Assembly: GCA_046350655.1 (NCBI GenBank)
Contig: JAXMAB010000012.1
Span: 62,001 to 126,000, forward strand
From: JAEUHO01 sp046350655
GTDB taxonomy: Bacteria > Planctomycetota > PLA2 > JAEUHO01
Direction of reading: 5' to 3'
DNA length: 64,000 nucleotides
Part shown: positions 35,365-44,596 of the stretch, piece after piece
Layout of the letters: every line of letters starts with the position of its first letter
Position numbering within the stretch: the first letter of the stretch is position 1
Made by a program: the position numbers and the translations under genes
Notes under the pieces: generated by a model
Databases searched by the model: none
Told to the model about the DNA's origin: nothing
The model's input: only the letters and a program-made list of their open reading frames with translations

Positions 35365-36954
35365 TCATCGCGGCGCGAACGCGATGCGCCCGAGCGCGTC
35401 CTGCCGGCGGGCATGTACTTCCGCCATGAAGTGCGTCTTCCACCCGTGCGGCGTCAGCTTCGCCACGTCGGTCCCCGTCCGAACCCGGATCAGCACGTCG
35501 CGGAAGTACTCGGTCGGGTTGACGCCGATCTCGCGACACGTCTGCACGAGGCTGTAGAGCACCGCCGCCCGTCGCCCGCCATCCTCGGTTCCCACGTTGC
35601 CCCAGTTGTTGCGTCCCAGCGCGATCCGACGCAGCGATCTCTCCACCGAATTGTTGTCGATGGGCAATCGTCCGTCGTCGAGATAGCGGGAGAGCGCGAC
35701 TCGGTTGCGCAGCGCGTACCCGATCGCCTGGCCGAGCGGGCTCTGCTCGAGCACGAAGTCCCGGGTCCGCTCCATCCAGGCGAAGAGGCCGGAAAGCGCC
35801 GGCGCCGACGCCTGCTTGCGCAGCGCCAGCCGCTCCTCGGCCGACATCTCCGCGGCCGCCTTCTCGACGGCGTAGAGCGCGGCGAACTGGTCGATCGCGG
35901 CCTTCGCCATCGTGGGGTCGGTGCTCTCGGCCTCGACGAACTTGCGGCGCGCGTGCGCCATGCAACCGACCTCGGTCGGGCCGTCGGGTCCGAAGAGGCC
36001 GTCGTACAGGTTGGCCGCGTCGACCTGCAGGAACCCCTTGAACTCGCCGAGGAACTGCGCCAGCCCCGAGGCGTTGCGCCGCTCCGTGGAGTCGTACACG
36101 TTGCGGCCTTCGAGGTCGCGGTACACCCACATGTACGCGTCCCGGGAGGTGCCGTCCGACCCCTGCTGGAGGGAGACCCCGGTGTCGTCGACCCCCACGA
36201 AGGGGCCCGCGAGCATCTCGACCCGCATCCGCTCCACCACAGGCTCGAGCAGATCGGCACACCGGCCGGCCGACGTGCACAGCACCGAGCGCGAGAGATC
36301 GAGGCCCTCGTCGGCGAGCTTCTGCTCGATGCGGTGGTAGGGCATGTGGTTGCCGAACCGCTCGTTGAGCAGGTAGCCGAGGAAGCCCGAGCCGAGCAGC
36401 CCCTTGTCGATGACCCGCGTCGGCGCCGGGGCCGTGACCACCTGCTCGCGACAGCTCGGGCAGGCGTACTCGGTGCGGGCCGTCTCGTGGACGATCGTCA
36501 CCACGACGCGCTGCAACTCGCGGGGGACCTCCTCGCCCATGCGCTTGAGCTCGCAGCCGCAGACGCACTTGAGCGCCTCCGGTGCCAGCGTGATCGTCTC
36601 GCGCACCACCGGGAGGTGCGCGGGGAACGTCGAGCGACGGCCCGCCTTGCGACGCTTGGGCGCATCGGCCGGTGCCGGGGAGACCTCCACCTTGGCCGTC
36701 GCTCCCTGGGACTGCGCCGCCACCTCGGCGGCCGCGGCCACCTCGCCGAGCGCGAGCAGTTGCTGCCCGGGCGTCGTGGGTGCGGGCGTGCCGCGCTTCT
36801 CGGTCTGCGGCCCGAAGAGCATCTTGCGCAGCACTTCGACGTTGTGCCGCAGCCGCAGGATCTCCTGGTCGCGCTCGGCGAGCTCCTTGGCGCGCGTGTC
36901 GAGTTGCGCGCGAAGCGTCGCGTTCTCAGCCAGGAGGTCGCTGGGGGCGCTCAC
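35365..36954 (-). CDS. tnpC: IS66 family transposase TnpC
   Basis: DDE transposase of 529 residues, full length for IS66. An N-terminal coiled coil (ENATLRAQLDTRAKELAERD) with LFGPQTEKR leads to a zinc-finger segment CVCGCELKR and YACPSCREQ. The catalytic DDE core follows with FVGVDDTGVSLQ, LQVDAANLYDGL and the terminal IDNNSVERSLRRIALGRNNW, and then the IS66 C-terminal element (LTPHGW). It starts with GTG and overlaps tnpB by 29 nt. No disruption is visible. Confidence 0.96.
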   Translation of the reverse strand: MSAPSDLLAENATLRAQLDTRAKELAERDQEILRLRHNVEVLRKMLFGPQTEKRGTPAPTTPGQQLLALGEVAAAAEVAAQSQGATAKVEVSPAPADAPKRRKAGRRSTFPAHLPVVRETITLAPEALKCVCGCELKRMGEEVPRELQRVVVTIVHETARTEYACPSCREQVVTAPAPTRVIDKGLLGSGFLGYLLNERFGNHMPYHRIEQKLADEGLDLSRSVLCTSAGRCADLLEPVVERMRVEMLAGPFVGVDDTGVSLQQGSDGTSRDAYMWVYRDLEGRNVYDSTERRNASGLAQFLGEFKGFLQVDAANLYDGLFGPDGPTEVGCMAHARRKFVEAESTDPTMAKAAIDQFAALYAVEKAAAEMSAEERLALRKQASAPALSGLFAWMERTRDFVLEQSPLGQAIGYALRNRVALSRYLDDGRLPIDNNSVERSLRRIALGRNNWGNVGTEDGGRRAAVLYSLVQTCREIGVNPTEYFRDVLIRVRTGTDVAKLTPHGWKTHFMAEVHARRQDALGRIAFAPR

Positions 36955-37333
36955 TTCGTGCGCGAGCCTGTATACGCACTTCGCGTGGGAAGTGTCTGCG
37001 ACATCTCGCGCTCTTGCGCTCGATCCCCGTGAGCAACATCGCGAGCTCGGTGGCGTTCACCGAAACGCGTGTCGCATCGCCTCGGCCCGCGACGTTGAGC
37101 ACGCCGAACGTGCCGCGCTCGACGCGCTTGAGGTGCAGCCAGAACCCGTTGTGGTCCCACACCAGCGCGCGCATGCGGTTGCGCCGACGGTTGAAGAAGA
37201 GGAACGCCGACCCGTCGTGCGGGTCGTCGCCGAACACGTCGCGCACGACCTGACAGAGACCGTCGATCCCCTTGCGCCCGTCCACCGCGTCGCGCGCGAG
37301 GAACACGCGCGTCGGCGCCCAGGGTGTCAGCAC
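36926..37333 (-). CDS. tnpB: IS66 accessory protein TnpB
   Basis: 135 residues from GTG 37333, which overlaps the tnpA stop by 7 nt. It matches the IS66 Orf2 pattern: PTRVFLARDAVDGRKGIDGL, then FGDDPHDGSAFLFFNRRRNR and VWDHNGFWLHLKRVERG. The C-terminal 25 residues are basic and overlap the start of tnpC. Required for IS66 transposition in characterised elements; its biochemical role is unclear. Confidence 0.93.
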   Translation of the reverse strand: MLTPWAPTRVFLARDAVDGRKGIDGLCQVVRDVFGDDPHDGSAFLFFNRRRNRMRALVWDHNGFWLHLKRVERGTFGVLNVAGRGDATRVSVNATELAMLLTGIERKSARCRRHFPREVRIQARARSERPQRPPG

Positions 37334-37629
37334 GGCTGCTCGAGGACGGCGAGCAGCCGCCGTAGTTCGCCCGCGTCGAAGCCCAGGGGCAACCGGACGA
37401 TGCGCTCGCCGACCACGAGCTCGAGCGAACGCCCCGCGTTCGGCACGGGCACCTCGACCTCCACGAACTTCGCGCTGCGCCGCGACACCCGCTCCCGGCG
37501 CTCCCACATCCGAAGCGTCGCCTCGCGGATCGCCGTCGCCGCCGACAGCTCCCGGAAACTCAGACCCTCCCGACGCCGCAGCGCCAGCACCCCGGCTCGA
37601 TCCTCACGCGACAGCAGACTCCGAGACAT
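37327..37629 (-). CDS. tnpA: IS66 accessory protein TnpA
   Basis: 100 residues. The ATG at 37629 has GGAGG 5 nt upstream (a GTG two codons earlier is less likely). The N-terminal helix-turn-helix reads LALRRREGLSFRELSAATAI, followed by the C-terminal IS66 Orf1-like VGERIVRLPLGFDAGELRRL. It is the first gene of the element. Confidence 0.88.
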   Translation of the reverse strand: MSRSLLSREDRAGVLALRRREGLSFRELSAATAIREATLRMWERRERVSRRSAKFVEVEVPVPNAGRSLELVVGERIVRLPLGFDAGELRRLLAVLEQPC

Positions 37630-38180
37630 GCGCACCTCCGGACGCGGAGGATCGCAGATCGACGACGCCCCTGCGCCTGTGGTTCACAGAACGCTCACGC
37701 CCGGCCTCGATGTCCCGCCACCGCCGCCACACGTGGCCAGCAGAGCGCGCCGCGCGAGCCCGGTCGGGACACGGGGGATGCTCCCCATCGCGGCCGGGCG
37801 GGTGCCACGCGGCACATCCAAGTTGGCGAGAGTCGGGGACCAACGGGTCCGAGTCGCACGAACGACCGCGCCGCGCGCCGTCCCGCTGCGAGCGGGGCTT
37901 GTCGCGGACCGAATGGCCGGCGTCCGCGACCTGCCCGTCCTGCGACTCCGACGCGTCGCCTGACCGAATCGCTCGTTGAAGTCACACTGCAGCCAAGGGA
38001 TGCGCCGGGCCCGCGGGGCGTCCGCGCACCCCGAGATCAGCGAGGTCCGAGGTGCCGGCTCGCTCGTCCGCGTCGTCCGTTTGGCTCCGGATCGCCCTGC
38101 GAAGTCGCTTGCCCGCTACACGTTCTGCGAACGTCGTCCGGAGCGCGCGTTCCGGACGACTTTCGCAGAACGCTCACACT
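37630..38180. other. Gene-free flank of IS66 with repeated end motif
   Basis: No supported gene. CAGAACGCTCAC occurs at 37687-37698 and again at 38166-38177 in the same orientation. The second lies at the edge of a 22-bp inverted repeat. The GC level starts to fall here toward the RHS island. Confidence 0.5.
38121..38172. repeat. 22-bp near-perfect inverted repeat
   Basis: The arms at 38121-38142 and 38151-38172 pair at 21 of 22 positions (CGTTCTGCGAA...TCCGGA and its complement) around an 8-nt loop. It lies 8 bp beyond the stop of the HEAT-like gene. No T run follows on either strand, so it may be an operator, an IS end remnant or a bidirectional terminator. Confidence 0.7.
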
Positions 38181-39041
38181 TCAGCGACTACCCGTGGCGA
38201 GTGCGGTCAGCGCCAACTTGGTTGCCAATTGCAATCCATCGACGGCTGCAAACTCGCGAGCGACGTCGGTCACATCGACTCCGCCGCGTGCGATGTCGCG
38301 CAGCACACCCACGATGTCGTCGCGGACGTCATCGGTATCGCGGCGTCCCGGCGCCCGCGCCCATGCCTCGCGGATCTGCGATAGGAGTAGTTCCCTATCC
38401 GCGCCGGCGCTTCGCAAGGCCCGGGCGAGCTCAACGAGCGTAGGGGCAGACAAACTCGACGCGCGAAGGACCGCGGACGGGAGGAGCGGCCTCGTCGCGG
38501 CGCCGCGAGCAGCCATCACCTTGAGCGCTGACGCGACAACTACTTCGTCACCGTCGTTTAGTGCATCCTCCAAGATCGCCAGGCTGGGCCTTGTGTCAGC
38601 AGCATCTCCCCCCCCGATTAGAACTGCGACCGCCGCCGCGCGCACTCGACTATCTGGATCAGTCGCGAGTACAAGTGCCGCCGATCGCGTGGCCTCGGAG
38701 AACCGACCGAAACTCGCCTGCATTCGGCGGAGCATCAACGCCCGCTCGCTGGCCGTCCCTCCGACCAGCACTTCGCGGACCGCCTCGTCGGTTCTGGCAT
38801 CGTTCGGCGCGAGGGTAGCCAGCACGTCAAGGACGACATCGGTCAGGTCCCGGTCTTCGCCACGCCACTTGAGCGCAATCCCGATGAGCGGCGCGACCCG
38901 TTCCAATGACGGCTTGGCTTGGAGCACCGCCTCCAAAAAGGCCCGTCGGGAGTCGATATCGGCGCGGCATGCGAGTTGAAGAGTCGCGTTCCACTCTGCA
39001 GGGCTGGACTCCAACGAGGCAAGCACAGTCAGACAGTCCAC
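38181..39041 (-). CDS. HEAT-repeat-like protein at the RHS 3' end
   Basis: 286 residues if started at GTG 39041, which overlaps the RHS stop by 13 nt; a GTG at 39026 is also possible. It is built of roughly 30-40-residue helical pairs of HEAT type, for example VLATDPDSRVRAAAVAVLIG, ILEDALNDGDEVVVASALKV and APTLVELARALRSAGADREL. It has no signal peptide. GC is clearly lower (about 60%) than the genome average of the window. It may be an immunity-like or structural partner of the RHS protein, or the surviving end of another gene joined here by recombination. Helical-repeat immunity proteins are known in polymorphic toxin loci; the role here is inference. Confidence 0.7.
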   Translation of the reverse strand: MDCLTVLASLESSPAEWNATLQLACRADIDSRRAFLEAVLQAKPSLERVAPLIGIALKWRGEDRDLTDVVLDVLATLAPNDARTDEAVREVLVGGTASERALMLRRMQASFGRFSEATRSAALVLATDPDSRVRAAAVAVLIGGGDAADTRPSLAILEDALNDGDEVVVASALKVMAARGAATRPLLPSAVLRASSLSAPTLVELARALRSAGADRELLLSQIREAWARAPGRRDTDDVRDDIVGVLRDIARGGVDVTDVAREFAAVDGLQLATKLALTALATGSR

Positions 39042-42000
39042 CGGGACGGCGGCCCGCCGCTCGACTGGCGCACCTCGGTGATGAGGTTGCGGTAGTTGTA
39101 CTTGAACGTCAGCGCGCCGTTGTTGGTCAGGTTGCCGTTGGCGTCGTAGCTTTGGCTCGTGCCGCCGACGGCCGTGTACTGGTTCAGGTTGTTCGCCGAG
39201 TACGAGGTCGTCGTCGGGGACACCCCGTACGGCGTCACGACCACCGACGAGCGGTTGCCGTCGTCGTCCATGTTGTAGGCGATCGTCTGGACGTAGGTGT
39301 TGCCGCTCGGGCTCGCCGGCGTGCTCGACCCCATCCACGCCTTCGTCAGGCGCCGCGCCTTGTCGTACTCGAAGGCGTCGCCCGCCGACCCCGAGGCGCC
39401 GAAGCGCTCGTAGGTGCGGTCGTGGACCTTGTTGTAGCCATAGTCCATCCGCACCAGGGTAGCAGGAGCCGACGTCTCGTGGTGGACCGTCGTCAGGTCC
39501 TCCCGGAAACCGCCGTACGTGTTCGTCTGGGTCGCCCCGTTGCCGAACGTCGTAACCTTCGGCCGGAAGCCGATGTAGGAGAACGAGGCGATCGTGTTCG
39601 TCCCGTCCGTGACCGACGACAGGGCGTTGATGTCGTTGTAGGCGTAGGTCAGCGCCAGGCCCGACGGGTAGACCTGTGAAGTCCGGTTGCCCGCCGCATC
39701 GTACTTCGTCGTGACCGTCTTGGTGTAGGCGGTCCCGGTCGAGTACTCCTGCGCCTCCTGGTAGACCGTCGAACCGAGACCACGGACCCCGTACGTGTAG
39801 GTCACCCGGTAGTCGTCGTCCTCGTTCTCGGTCAGGCGGTTGAGCGCGTCGAAGGTCCGGCTTTCGGTCGTCGTGTCGTTGAAGCCCGACACGAGGGTCA
39901 CGTCCCGCGCGGTGTTCCGGTTCAGCGCGTCGAACGTGTCCTCGATGAGGTTGCCCGCGGGGTCGGTGAGCTCGGTGACGTTGTCGTTGGCGTCGTAGGT
40001 GTAGAGCACGTCCTGCGACGTGTTCGGGTACACCATCGTCGAGACGCGGTCCTTTGCGTCGTACGTCCAGGTGCTCGTGTTCGCCGCGTCGTCCTTGAAC
40101 GAGGTAAGGCGGTTGTTCTTGTCGAACGCCCACTCGGTCACGATCGCCGACGTGAACGTCGTGATCGGCGAGCCGACGGTAAGCGCGACCTCCTTCTTCG
40201 TCATGCGGCCGACGCCGTCGTACGTGAACCGGGTCGGGTTCCCCTCGGCGTTGACCGTCCAGAGGAGGTTCCCGCGGCTGTCGTAGAGGTAGTCCGTCGT
40301 GTAGACGTTCGACCCGTTCGTCCGGTCGATCTCGCGCCGCTGCGTCATGCGACCGTCGTCGTCGTAGCTCGCTTCGTACGAGTGCGTGACGCTGCTCCCG
40401 CCGTCCTTCTCGAGCAGCGACCAGGCCGTCCGCCGGCTCGCCGCGTTGTACGTGTTCGCGGCCTCGTTCCCCATCGCGTCGATCGTCTTGGTGACACGCC
40501 AGGCGTTGTCGTACTGGGTCTCGGTGACCTTGCTCCGGGGGTCCGTGACGTAGCGAACGTGCCCGGTCTTGAACCGCTCGATCTGAGTGACCGCGTCCGA
40601 GTACGTCGTCGAGGGGTCCTTGAACAGGTCGCTCGTCTGCCAGTGCCGGCCGCGCTGGTCGTACGAGCGCGTGCTGCGCTGGAGCAGGACATCCGGCGTC
40701 GGCGTGGCGTCGTACCGACGGATCTCGGTCACGTTGCCGCCCTTGTCGTAGTCGGTCTCCTCGTAGTGGCCGAGCGCGTTGGTCGTCTTGGTGCGGCGGT
40801 CGAACAGGTCGTACGTGTAGATCGTGTCGTTGCCGCGCCCGTCTTCGAGGACCGTCAGGTTCCCGTTGTCGTCATAGGTGTAGGTGGTGGTCGAGGCCAC
40901 ACCGGAGGTCTCGCCGCGCACGTGGGTCGCCACGAGGTTGCGCGAGTTGTAGGTCCACTTCTCCTTGTTGCCCTCGGGCTTCGTGACGCGGATCCGATTT
41001 TGGTTGTCGTCGTAGTCGAACGACGTGGTCCGGGTCGTGCTGCCGTCGATCTCCTCGGTCATCGTCAGCATGCTGCCGTGCGAGTTGTACGTGTAGCTCG
41101 TCGTCAGCCACTCGTTCCCCGACACGCGGGCGCCCGCCTGGTCGAGGTTCTCGACGTCCATCGACGTCACCTGCCCGTTACCGTCGTAGTGCCACTCGGT
41201 CTCGATCCCGGTGGGCGTCGTGACCTTGGTCTTCCGACCGATGGCATCGAAGACGTACCCGGTCTGCTTGTTCAGCGGGTCCTTGATCGACTGCAGCTGC
41301 ATCTGCCCGTTGTAGAGGTACTCCGTGACGAGGTTGAGGCCGCTCGGGTCCACCTTCACCTTCCACAGGAGACCGTACTTGTTGCTCCCGGAGGCGTAGT
41401 ACGAGTACTCGACGATCTTGCCTTCCTCGTCGGTCGCCTGGGTCTTCTGGCCACGGGCGTTGTAGGTGAACGACCTCGAGACCGACGACTGCGTCGTGGG
41501 CGACGTGACGGTCGGGTAGTTGATCGCGGTCACGTTGCCTGCGGCGTCGCGCGTGTAGGTCGTCGTGTAGCCCCGCGGGTCGGTGTAGGAGGTCACGAGG
41601 TTGCTCGTGTAGGCCCACGACTCGACGATGTCGCTTGCGCTGTTCGAGTTGGTGTCGGTCTCCTTCTGGCGGCGCTCGGTCACCTGGCCGTTGCCGTTCA
41701 CCGTGAAGTCGATGCGGTTGCCACGCGGCTTGACGATCTTGATCAGGTCGCCGCCGCTGTAGGTGTAGTTCGTCGCGAACGCGGAGGCGCCCGAGATCCA
41801 CTGCTCGACCTTGGTGACGTCGCGGCCCGAGTAGTGGTAGCGGATCACGTTGCCGTTGCGGTCGGTCACGTCGGTTCGGTTCGTGTTGTACGAGAACGTG
41901 ATCGTGCTGCCGGTCGCGTAGCTCACCTGCTCCGTGGCGCCGACGTAGCTGTAGACGTAGGGGTCATTCCCGTTGCCGTCGCGGATCGCGGTGATACGGT

Positions 42001-42862
42001 TCGAGCCGTCGTACTGGGGCGCGATGACGATCCCCGAGCCTTGGTCCGGGGTCGTCGGGGTCGTGATCGAGGTCAAGTAGCCCGACGAGTTGATGTTGAA
42101 CGAGTACGTGAAGAGCCCATCGACGACGACCGACGACACCCAGCCGTTCGCGTCGTGGTTCACGGTGGAGGAGACGCCCCGGTCGTTCGTCCAGCCCGTG
42201 CACTGCAGCGAGCCGTTGTAGGTGTAGTCGGTGGTGTTCCCGTTGGCGTCGGTGTAGACGTCGGGCATGCCGTTCGCGTCGAAGAGCTTCGTGCTGCCGT
42301 CCAATGCCGTCAGGAGGTAGCGGCCCGAGCCGTTCTTCGTCAGTGTGTCGTGGAAGCAGCAGTCCGAGGTCCCGTACGCCGAGCCCCCCCAGATGAAGTT
42401 CACGGTCACGCCCGTGGGAAGGCGGACCAAGGCGCTGTGGCCGCCGTTGGCTAGCGGGTTGCCGACGTTGTGGATCGTCTCCTGCACGGTCGTCATCCAG
42501 GACGGGATCATGTTCATCCCGAACTCGGTGCCTCCCGTGATCATGCCGCGCGCGCGGAGCCCGAGCGTCTGCGTGCCGAGCATGGTCTGCGTGCTCGCGA
42601 AGGGGATGTCGAGGATCAGTTCACCGGTCAGGATGCTGACGCCGGGCTCGACGATCGGCGACGGCGACTCGCTGCCGCATCCGCAGCCGACGCACACCTT
42701 CTCTTGCGTGCCGGCCGTGACCACCCACCACGGCGACGCATAGGTCGCCGCCTGGGCCGGGACCGGCCGGAACGCCAGCACGAGGCCGACGGCCAGCACC
42801 GCCAGGCTGACCACGAGCAGGATCGGCATCCGCGCCATCCCCGCGACGAACTTCCGGACCAT
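39029..42862 (-). CDS. RHS/YD-repeat protein lacking the usual C-terminal core and tip
   Basis: 1277 residues from the ATG at 42862 (GGAG upstream), which opens an N-terminal signal anchor (MPILLVVSLAVLAVGLVLAF). A Cys-rich start (CVGCGCGSES) is followed by a long series of YD/RHS repeats, such as YTYNGSLQCTGWTNDRG, YDANGNLTNNG and FTYNARGQKTQATDEEG. It stops at TEVRQSSGGPPSRWTV, just before the position where RHS proteins normally have the RHS-associated core and a variable toxin tip, so the 3' end appears lost. Lower GC than the surroundings. Such proteins form shell-like structures that carry toxins or adhesins outside the cell. Confidence 0.88.
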   Translation of the reverse strand: MVRKFVAGMARMPILLVVSLAVLAVGLVLAFRPVPAQAATYASPWWVVTAGTQEKVCVGCGCGSESPSPIVEPGVSILTGELILDIPFASTQTMLGTQTLGLRARGMITGGTEFGMNMIPSWMTTVQETIHNVGNPLANGGHSALVRLPTGVTVNFIWGGSAYGTSDCCFHDTLTKNGSGRYLLTALDGSTKLFDANGMPDVYTDANGNTTDYTYNGSLQCTGWTNDRGVSSTVNHDANGWVSSVVVDGLFTYSFNINSSGYLTSITTPTTPDQGSGIVIAPQYDGSNRITAIRDGNGNDPYVYSYVGATEQVSYATGSTITFSYNTNRTDVTDRNGNVIRYHYSGRDVTKVEQWISGASAFATNYTYSGGDLIKIVKPRGNRIDFTVNGNGQVTERRQKETDTNSNSASDIVESWAYTSNLVTSYTDPRGYTTTYTRDAAGNVTAINYPTVTSPTTQSSVSRSFTYNARGQKTQATDEEGKIVEYSYYASGSNKYGLLWKVKVDPSGLNLVTEYLYNGQMQLQSIKDPLNKQTGYVFDAIGRKTKVTTPTGIETEWHYDGNGQVTSMDVENLDQAGARVSGNEWLTTSYTYNSHGSMLTMTEEIDGSTTRTTSFDYDDNQNRIRVTKPEGNKEKWTYNSRNLVATHVRGETSGVASTTTYTYDDNGNLTVLEDGRGNDTIYTYDLFDRRTKTTNALGHYEETDYDKGGNVTEIRRYDATPTPDVLLQRSTRSYDQRGRHWQTSDLFKDPSTTYSDAVTQIERFKTGHVRYVTDPRSKVTETQYDNAWRVTKTIDAMGNEAANTYNAASRRTAWSLLEKDGGSSVTHSYEASYDDDGRMTQRREIDRTNGSNVYTTDYLYDSRGNLLWTVNAEGNPTRFTYDGVGRMTKKEVALTVGSPITTFTSAIVTEWAFDKNNRLTSFKDDAANTSTWTYDAKDRVSTMVYPNTSQDVLYTYDANDNVTELTDPAGNLIEDTFDALNRNTARDVTLVSGFNDTTTESRTFDALNRLTENEDDDYRVTYTYGVRGLGSTVYQEAQEYSTGTAYTKTVTTKYDAAGNRTSQVYPSGLALTYAYNDINALSSVTDGTNTIASFSYIGFRPKVTTFGNGATQTNTYGGFREDLTTVHHETSAPATLVRMDYGYNKVHDRTYERFGASGSAGDAFEYDKARRLTKAWMGSSTPASPSGNTYVQTIAYNMDDDGNRSSVVVTPYGVSPTTTSYSANNLNQYTAVGGTSQSYDANGNLTNNGALTFKYNYRNLITEVRQSSGGPPSRWTV

Positions 42863-42926
42863 GGCTCCGCCCCTTCCGAGCCGCGTTGGCTCGCTCCCGA
42901 GAACTCCGGCGGCATGAACCCGCCGC

Positions 42927-43612
42927 TCATTCCGTCGCGGAGGAGGTGTCCCCGGTGTCGAGCCTCGACGTGGGACGAACGGCCCGGGCCCTTTCGGCGG
43001 AGATCGCCTCACGTGGAGCGGCTGCGTTTCGCTCCAATCGGCGAAGCGCCGCGCGCTGCGTCTTCCGAACCACGCTGACCGTGATCGCGAGCACGGACGC
43101 CGTGCTCTGCAGCGTCAGCCCGCCCTCGACCCGGTGGCGTAGCACCTGCTGCTGCCGAGGGGTGAGTGCGTTCCACGCCGAACGCGGGAACTGCAGGTAC
43201 TCCCCCCGAGGGCTGCGCGCGCGCGCGCAGCACCATGCGTGCCATTCGCGACTCGAGCGTGCCTTGCCCGAGTTCGCCGGTCGGCCGCCACCACGCGCTT
43301 GATGACGCCCGCGATCCATGCCGCCACTTCGGTGTCCGGGCGCGCCCGTCGGAGGGCTGCGGCGTCGTCCGCGCACGCCCGAACCAGCACATCGGAGATC
43401 CAGTCGTCGGGCTCGCCGTCCTTCAACCTGGATGCGTGAGGCCCACGCGGCAGGCGACTCCGCGCGTGATGCGCGATGCACCGCCACGCGGCGTCTCGAT
43501 CCGCGTCCCACAGGGCCTGAAGTTCACGCATCCGCATCGGCGCGCCGTCCTGCGGCGAATCGCCGCCCGCGTGCTCGCCTCCTCCCGATGCCGACCTCGA
43601 TCGCCGCCCCAT
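42927..43612 (-). pseudogene. Sigma-70-like factor split by a frameshift at a GC-dinucleotide tract
   Basis: The ATG at 43612 has GGAGG 6 nt upstream. The first frame encodes a region-2-like part (LQALWDADRDAAWRCIAHHA, DWISDVLVRACADDAAALRR, AAWIAGVIKRVVAADRRTR). At the tract of seven GC units (43215-43228) the sense passes to another frame with a region-4-like part: FPRSAWNALTPRQQQVLRHR and LQSTASVLAITVSVVRKTQR. Removing two bases or adding one in the tract restores a single protein of about 228 residues. It is either a pseudogene, a phase-variable gene or a sequencing error. It lies 64 bp upstream of the RHS gene in the same direction, so it probably controlled it. Confidence 0.65.
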
Positions 43613-43742
43613 GGGGTGCCTCCGTCCACGCCGGAAGCGTACCGGAAGCTGCAGGGTGCCGCCGACGACCCCACCGCCACACGTCGGCGGCCTTCTTCAC
43701 ATGGCGTTCATCGGTGCCCGCGCAGGCGGCCAGGCCGCGCGG

Positions 43743-44444
43743 TCAGCCGCCCAGGCGGTCGCCGCGCCAGACGGTGAAGCGGCCGTAGTCGAGGGAGCGG
43801 ATCCAGCCGCCGACGCCGGACGTCTTCATCAGCGCCTTGCCCGTCGTCGAGAAGTCGGCCTCGGAACGCCAACGCACGACGTGGACCCATCGACCGTCGG
43901 GCGCGAGGTAGAGCTCGTGGCCCAGCAACCCGGCCGCCTTCGAGAAGTCGGCCTCGGCCGCGTCGAACTTCGCGAGGTTGGCCTCGCGCGTGGTGCCGGG
44001 CCGCGTGCGGAACACCGTCACCTCGAGATGCGCGCCCGGCGCCGCGTCGTACGCATGCGCCCGCAACCGTCGCGCATGGAGCGTCGTCCGCGCGGCCACG
44101 TCCACCGCCGCGTCGAGCGCCCCCACGTCCGCGCGGCCGTCGGCGGCGAGCGCCGCCGCCTCGGCGGCCGGCAGCGACGCCCACACCGTCGCCCGCAGCA
44201 GCCGCGCGCCGTCGGCGCCCGCCCGCGCCGCGCCCCGCGCGACGAACCCGGGCTGCGCCGCGTCCGCGCGCGTCGTCGCCGCGACGAGGGGCGCCGGATC
44301 GACGCCCGGCCGCACGACGTCGACCACGAACTCGAGCACCGCGTCGCCCTCGGCGGCCGGGCCCTCGGCCCGCGCGCGCGATCCCACCCCGAAGACGCCG
44401 GCCGCACCAAGCCCCACGAACGCCGCGATCCAACGAGCACGCAT
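43743..44444 (-). CDS. Exported protein with ABM-like (dimeric alpha-beta barrel) domain
   Basis: 233 residues; the ATG at 44444 has GGAGG 6 nt upstream. A signal peptide is clear (IAAFVGLGAAGVFGVGSRARAE). Two ferredoxin-like halves resemble the antibiotic-biosynthesis-monooxygenase fold: VLEFVVDVVRPGVDPAPLV and HLEVTVFRTRPGTTREANLA, the second with DGRWVHVVRWRSEADF. No cofactor motif is visible. Periplasmic; function unknown. Confidence 0.78.
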   Translation of the reverse strand: MRARWIAAFVGLGAAGVFGVGSRARAEGPAAEGDAVLEFVVDVVRPGVDPAPLVAATTRADAAQPGFVARGAARAGADGARLLRATVWASLPAAEAAALAADGRADVGALDAAVDVAARTTLHARRLRAHAYDAAPGAHLEVTVFRTRPGTTREANLAKFDAAEADFSKAAGLLGHELYLAPDGRWVHVVRWRSEADFSTTGKALMKTSGVGGWIRSLDYGRFTVWRGDRLGG

Positions 44445-44596
44445 GACGGTCCTCCGGGAGACGCGCAGGAGCCTACCCGTCGGCCTGCGCGCCGCGAGCC
44501 GCTCGCGGGCGGAACGCGCGCCGACGTTCGCCGCGTCCCGAGCCCCCGGGGACGCGACCCCACGGCGGGGGTACGCGAGGCCCGGGGCGCAGGGGA

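Larger units (their letters stand above)
35365..37698 (-). mobile_element. IS66-family insertion sequence, three intact genes
   Basis: Minus-strand order tnpA, tnpB, tnpC with overlapping junctions, as in IS66. The outer boundaries are not certain. The upstream end is probably the GTGAGCGTTCTGTGAACC sequence reading inward from 37698, because the same 12-mer core recurs at 38177. I could not find its inverted partner beyond tnpC, where GTAACGC near 35334 is the only IS66-like end candidate. No target duplication was confirmed. Confidence 0.75.

Noticed and set aside
30081..35414. Very long minus-strand open frame of 1777 codons
   Set aside because: It runs antisense to purB, the metalloprotease, the hydrolase and the AraC-type gene, all of which have clear motifs; its translation is Arg/Pro/Ala-rich shadow sequence caused by high GC.
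35365..38180. Composite transposon carrying cargo
   Set aside because: Only one IS66 copy is seen, with no second set of transposase genes and no cargo between ends.
43115..43612. Complete 165-residue sigma-like protein in one frame
   Set aside because: Past the GC tract this frame loses sense, while region 4 continues in another frame, so it is not accepted as a whole gene.
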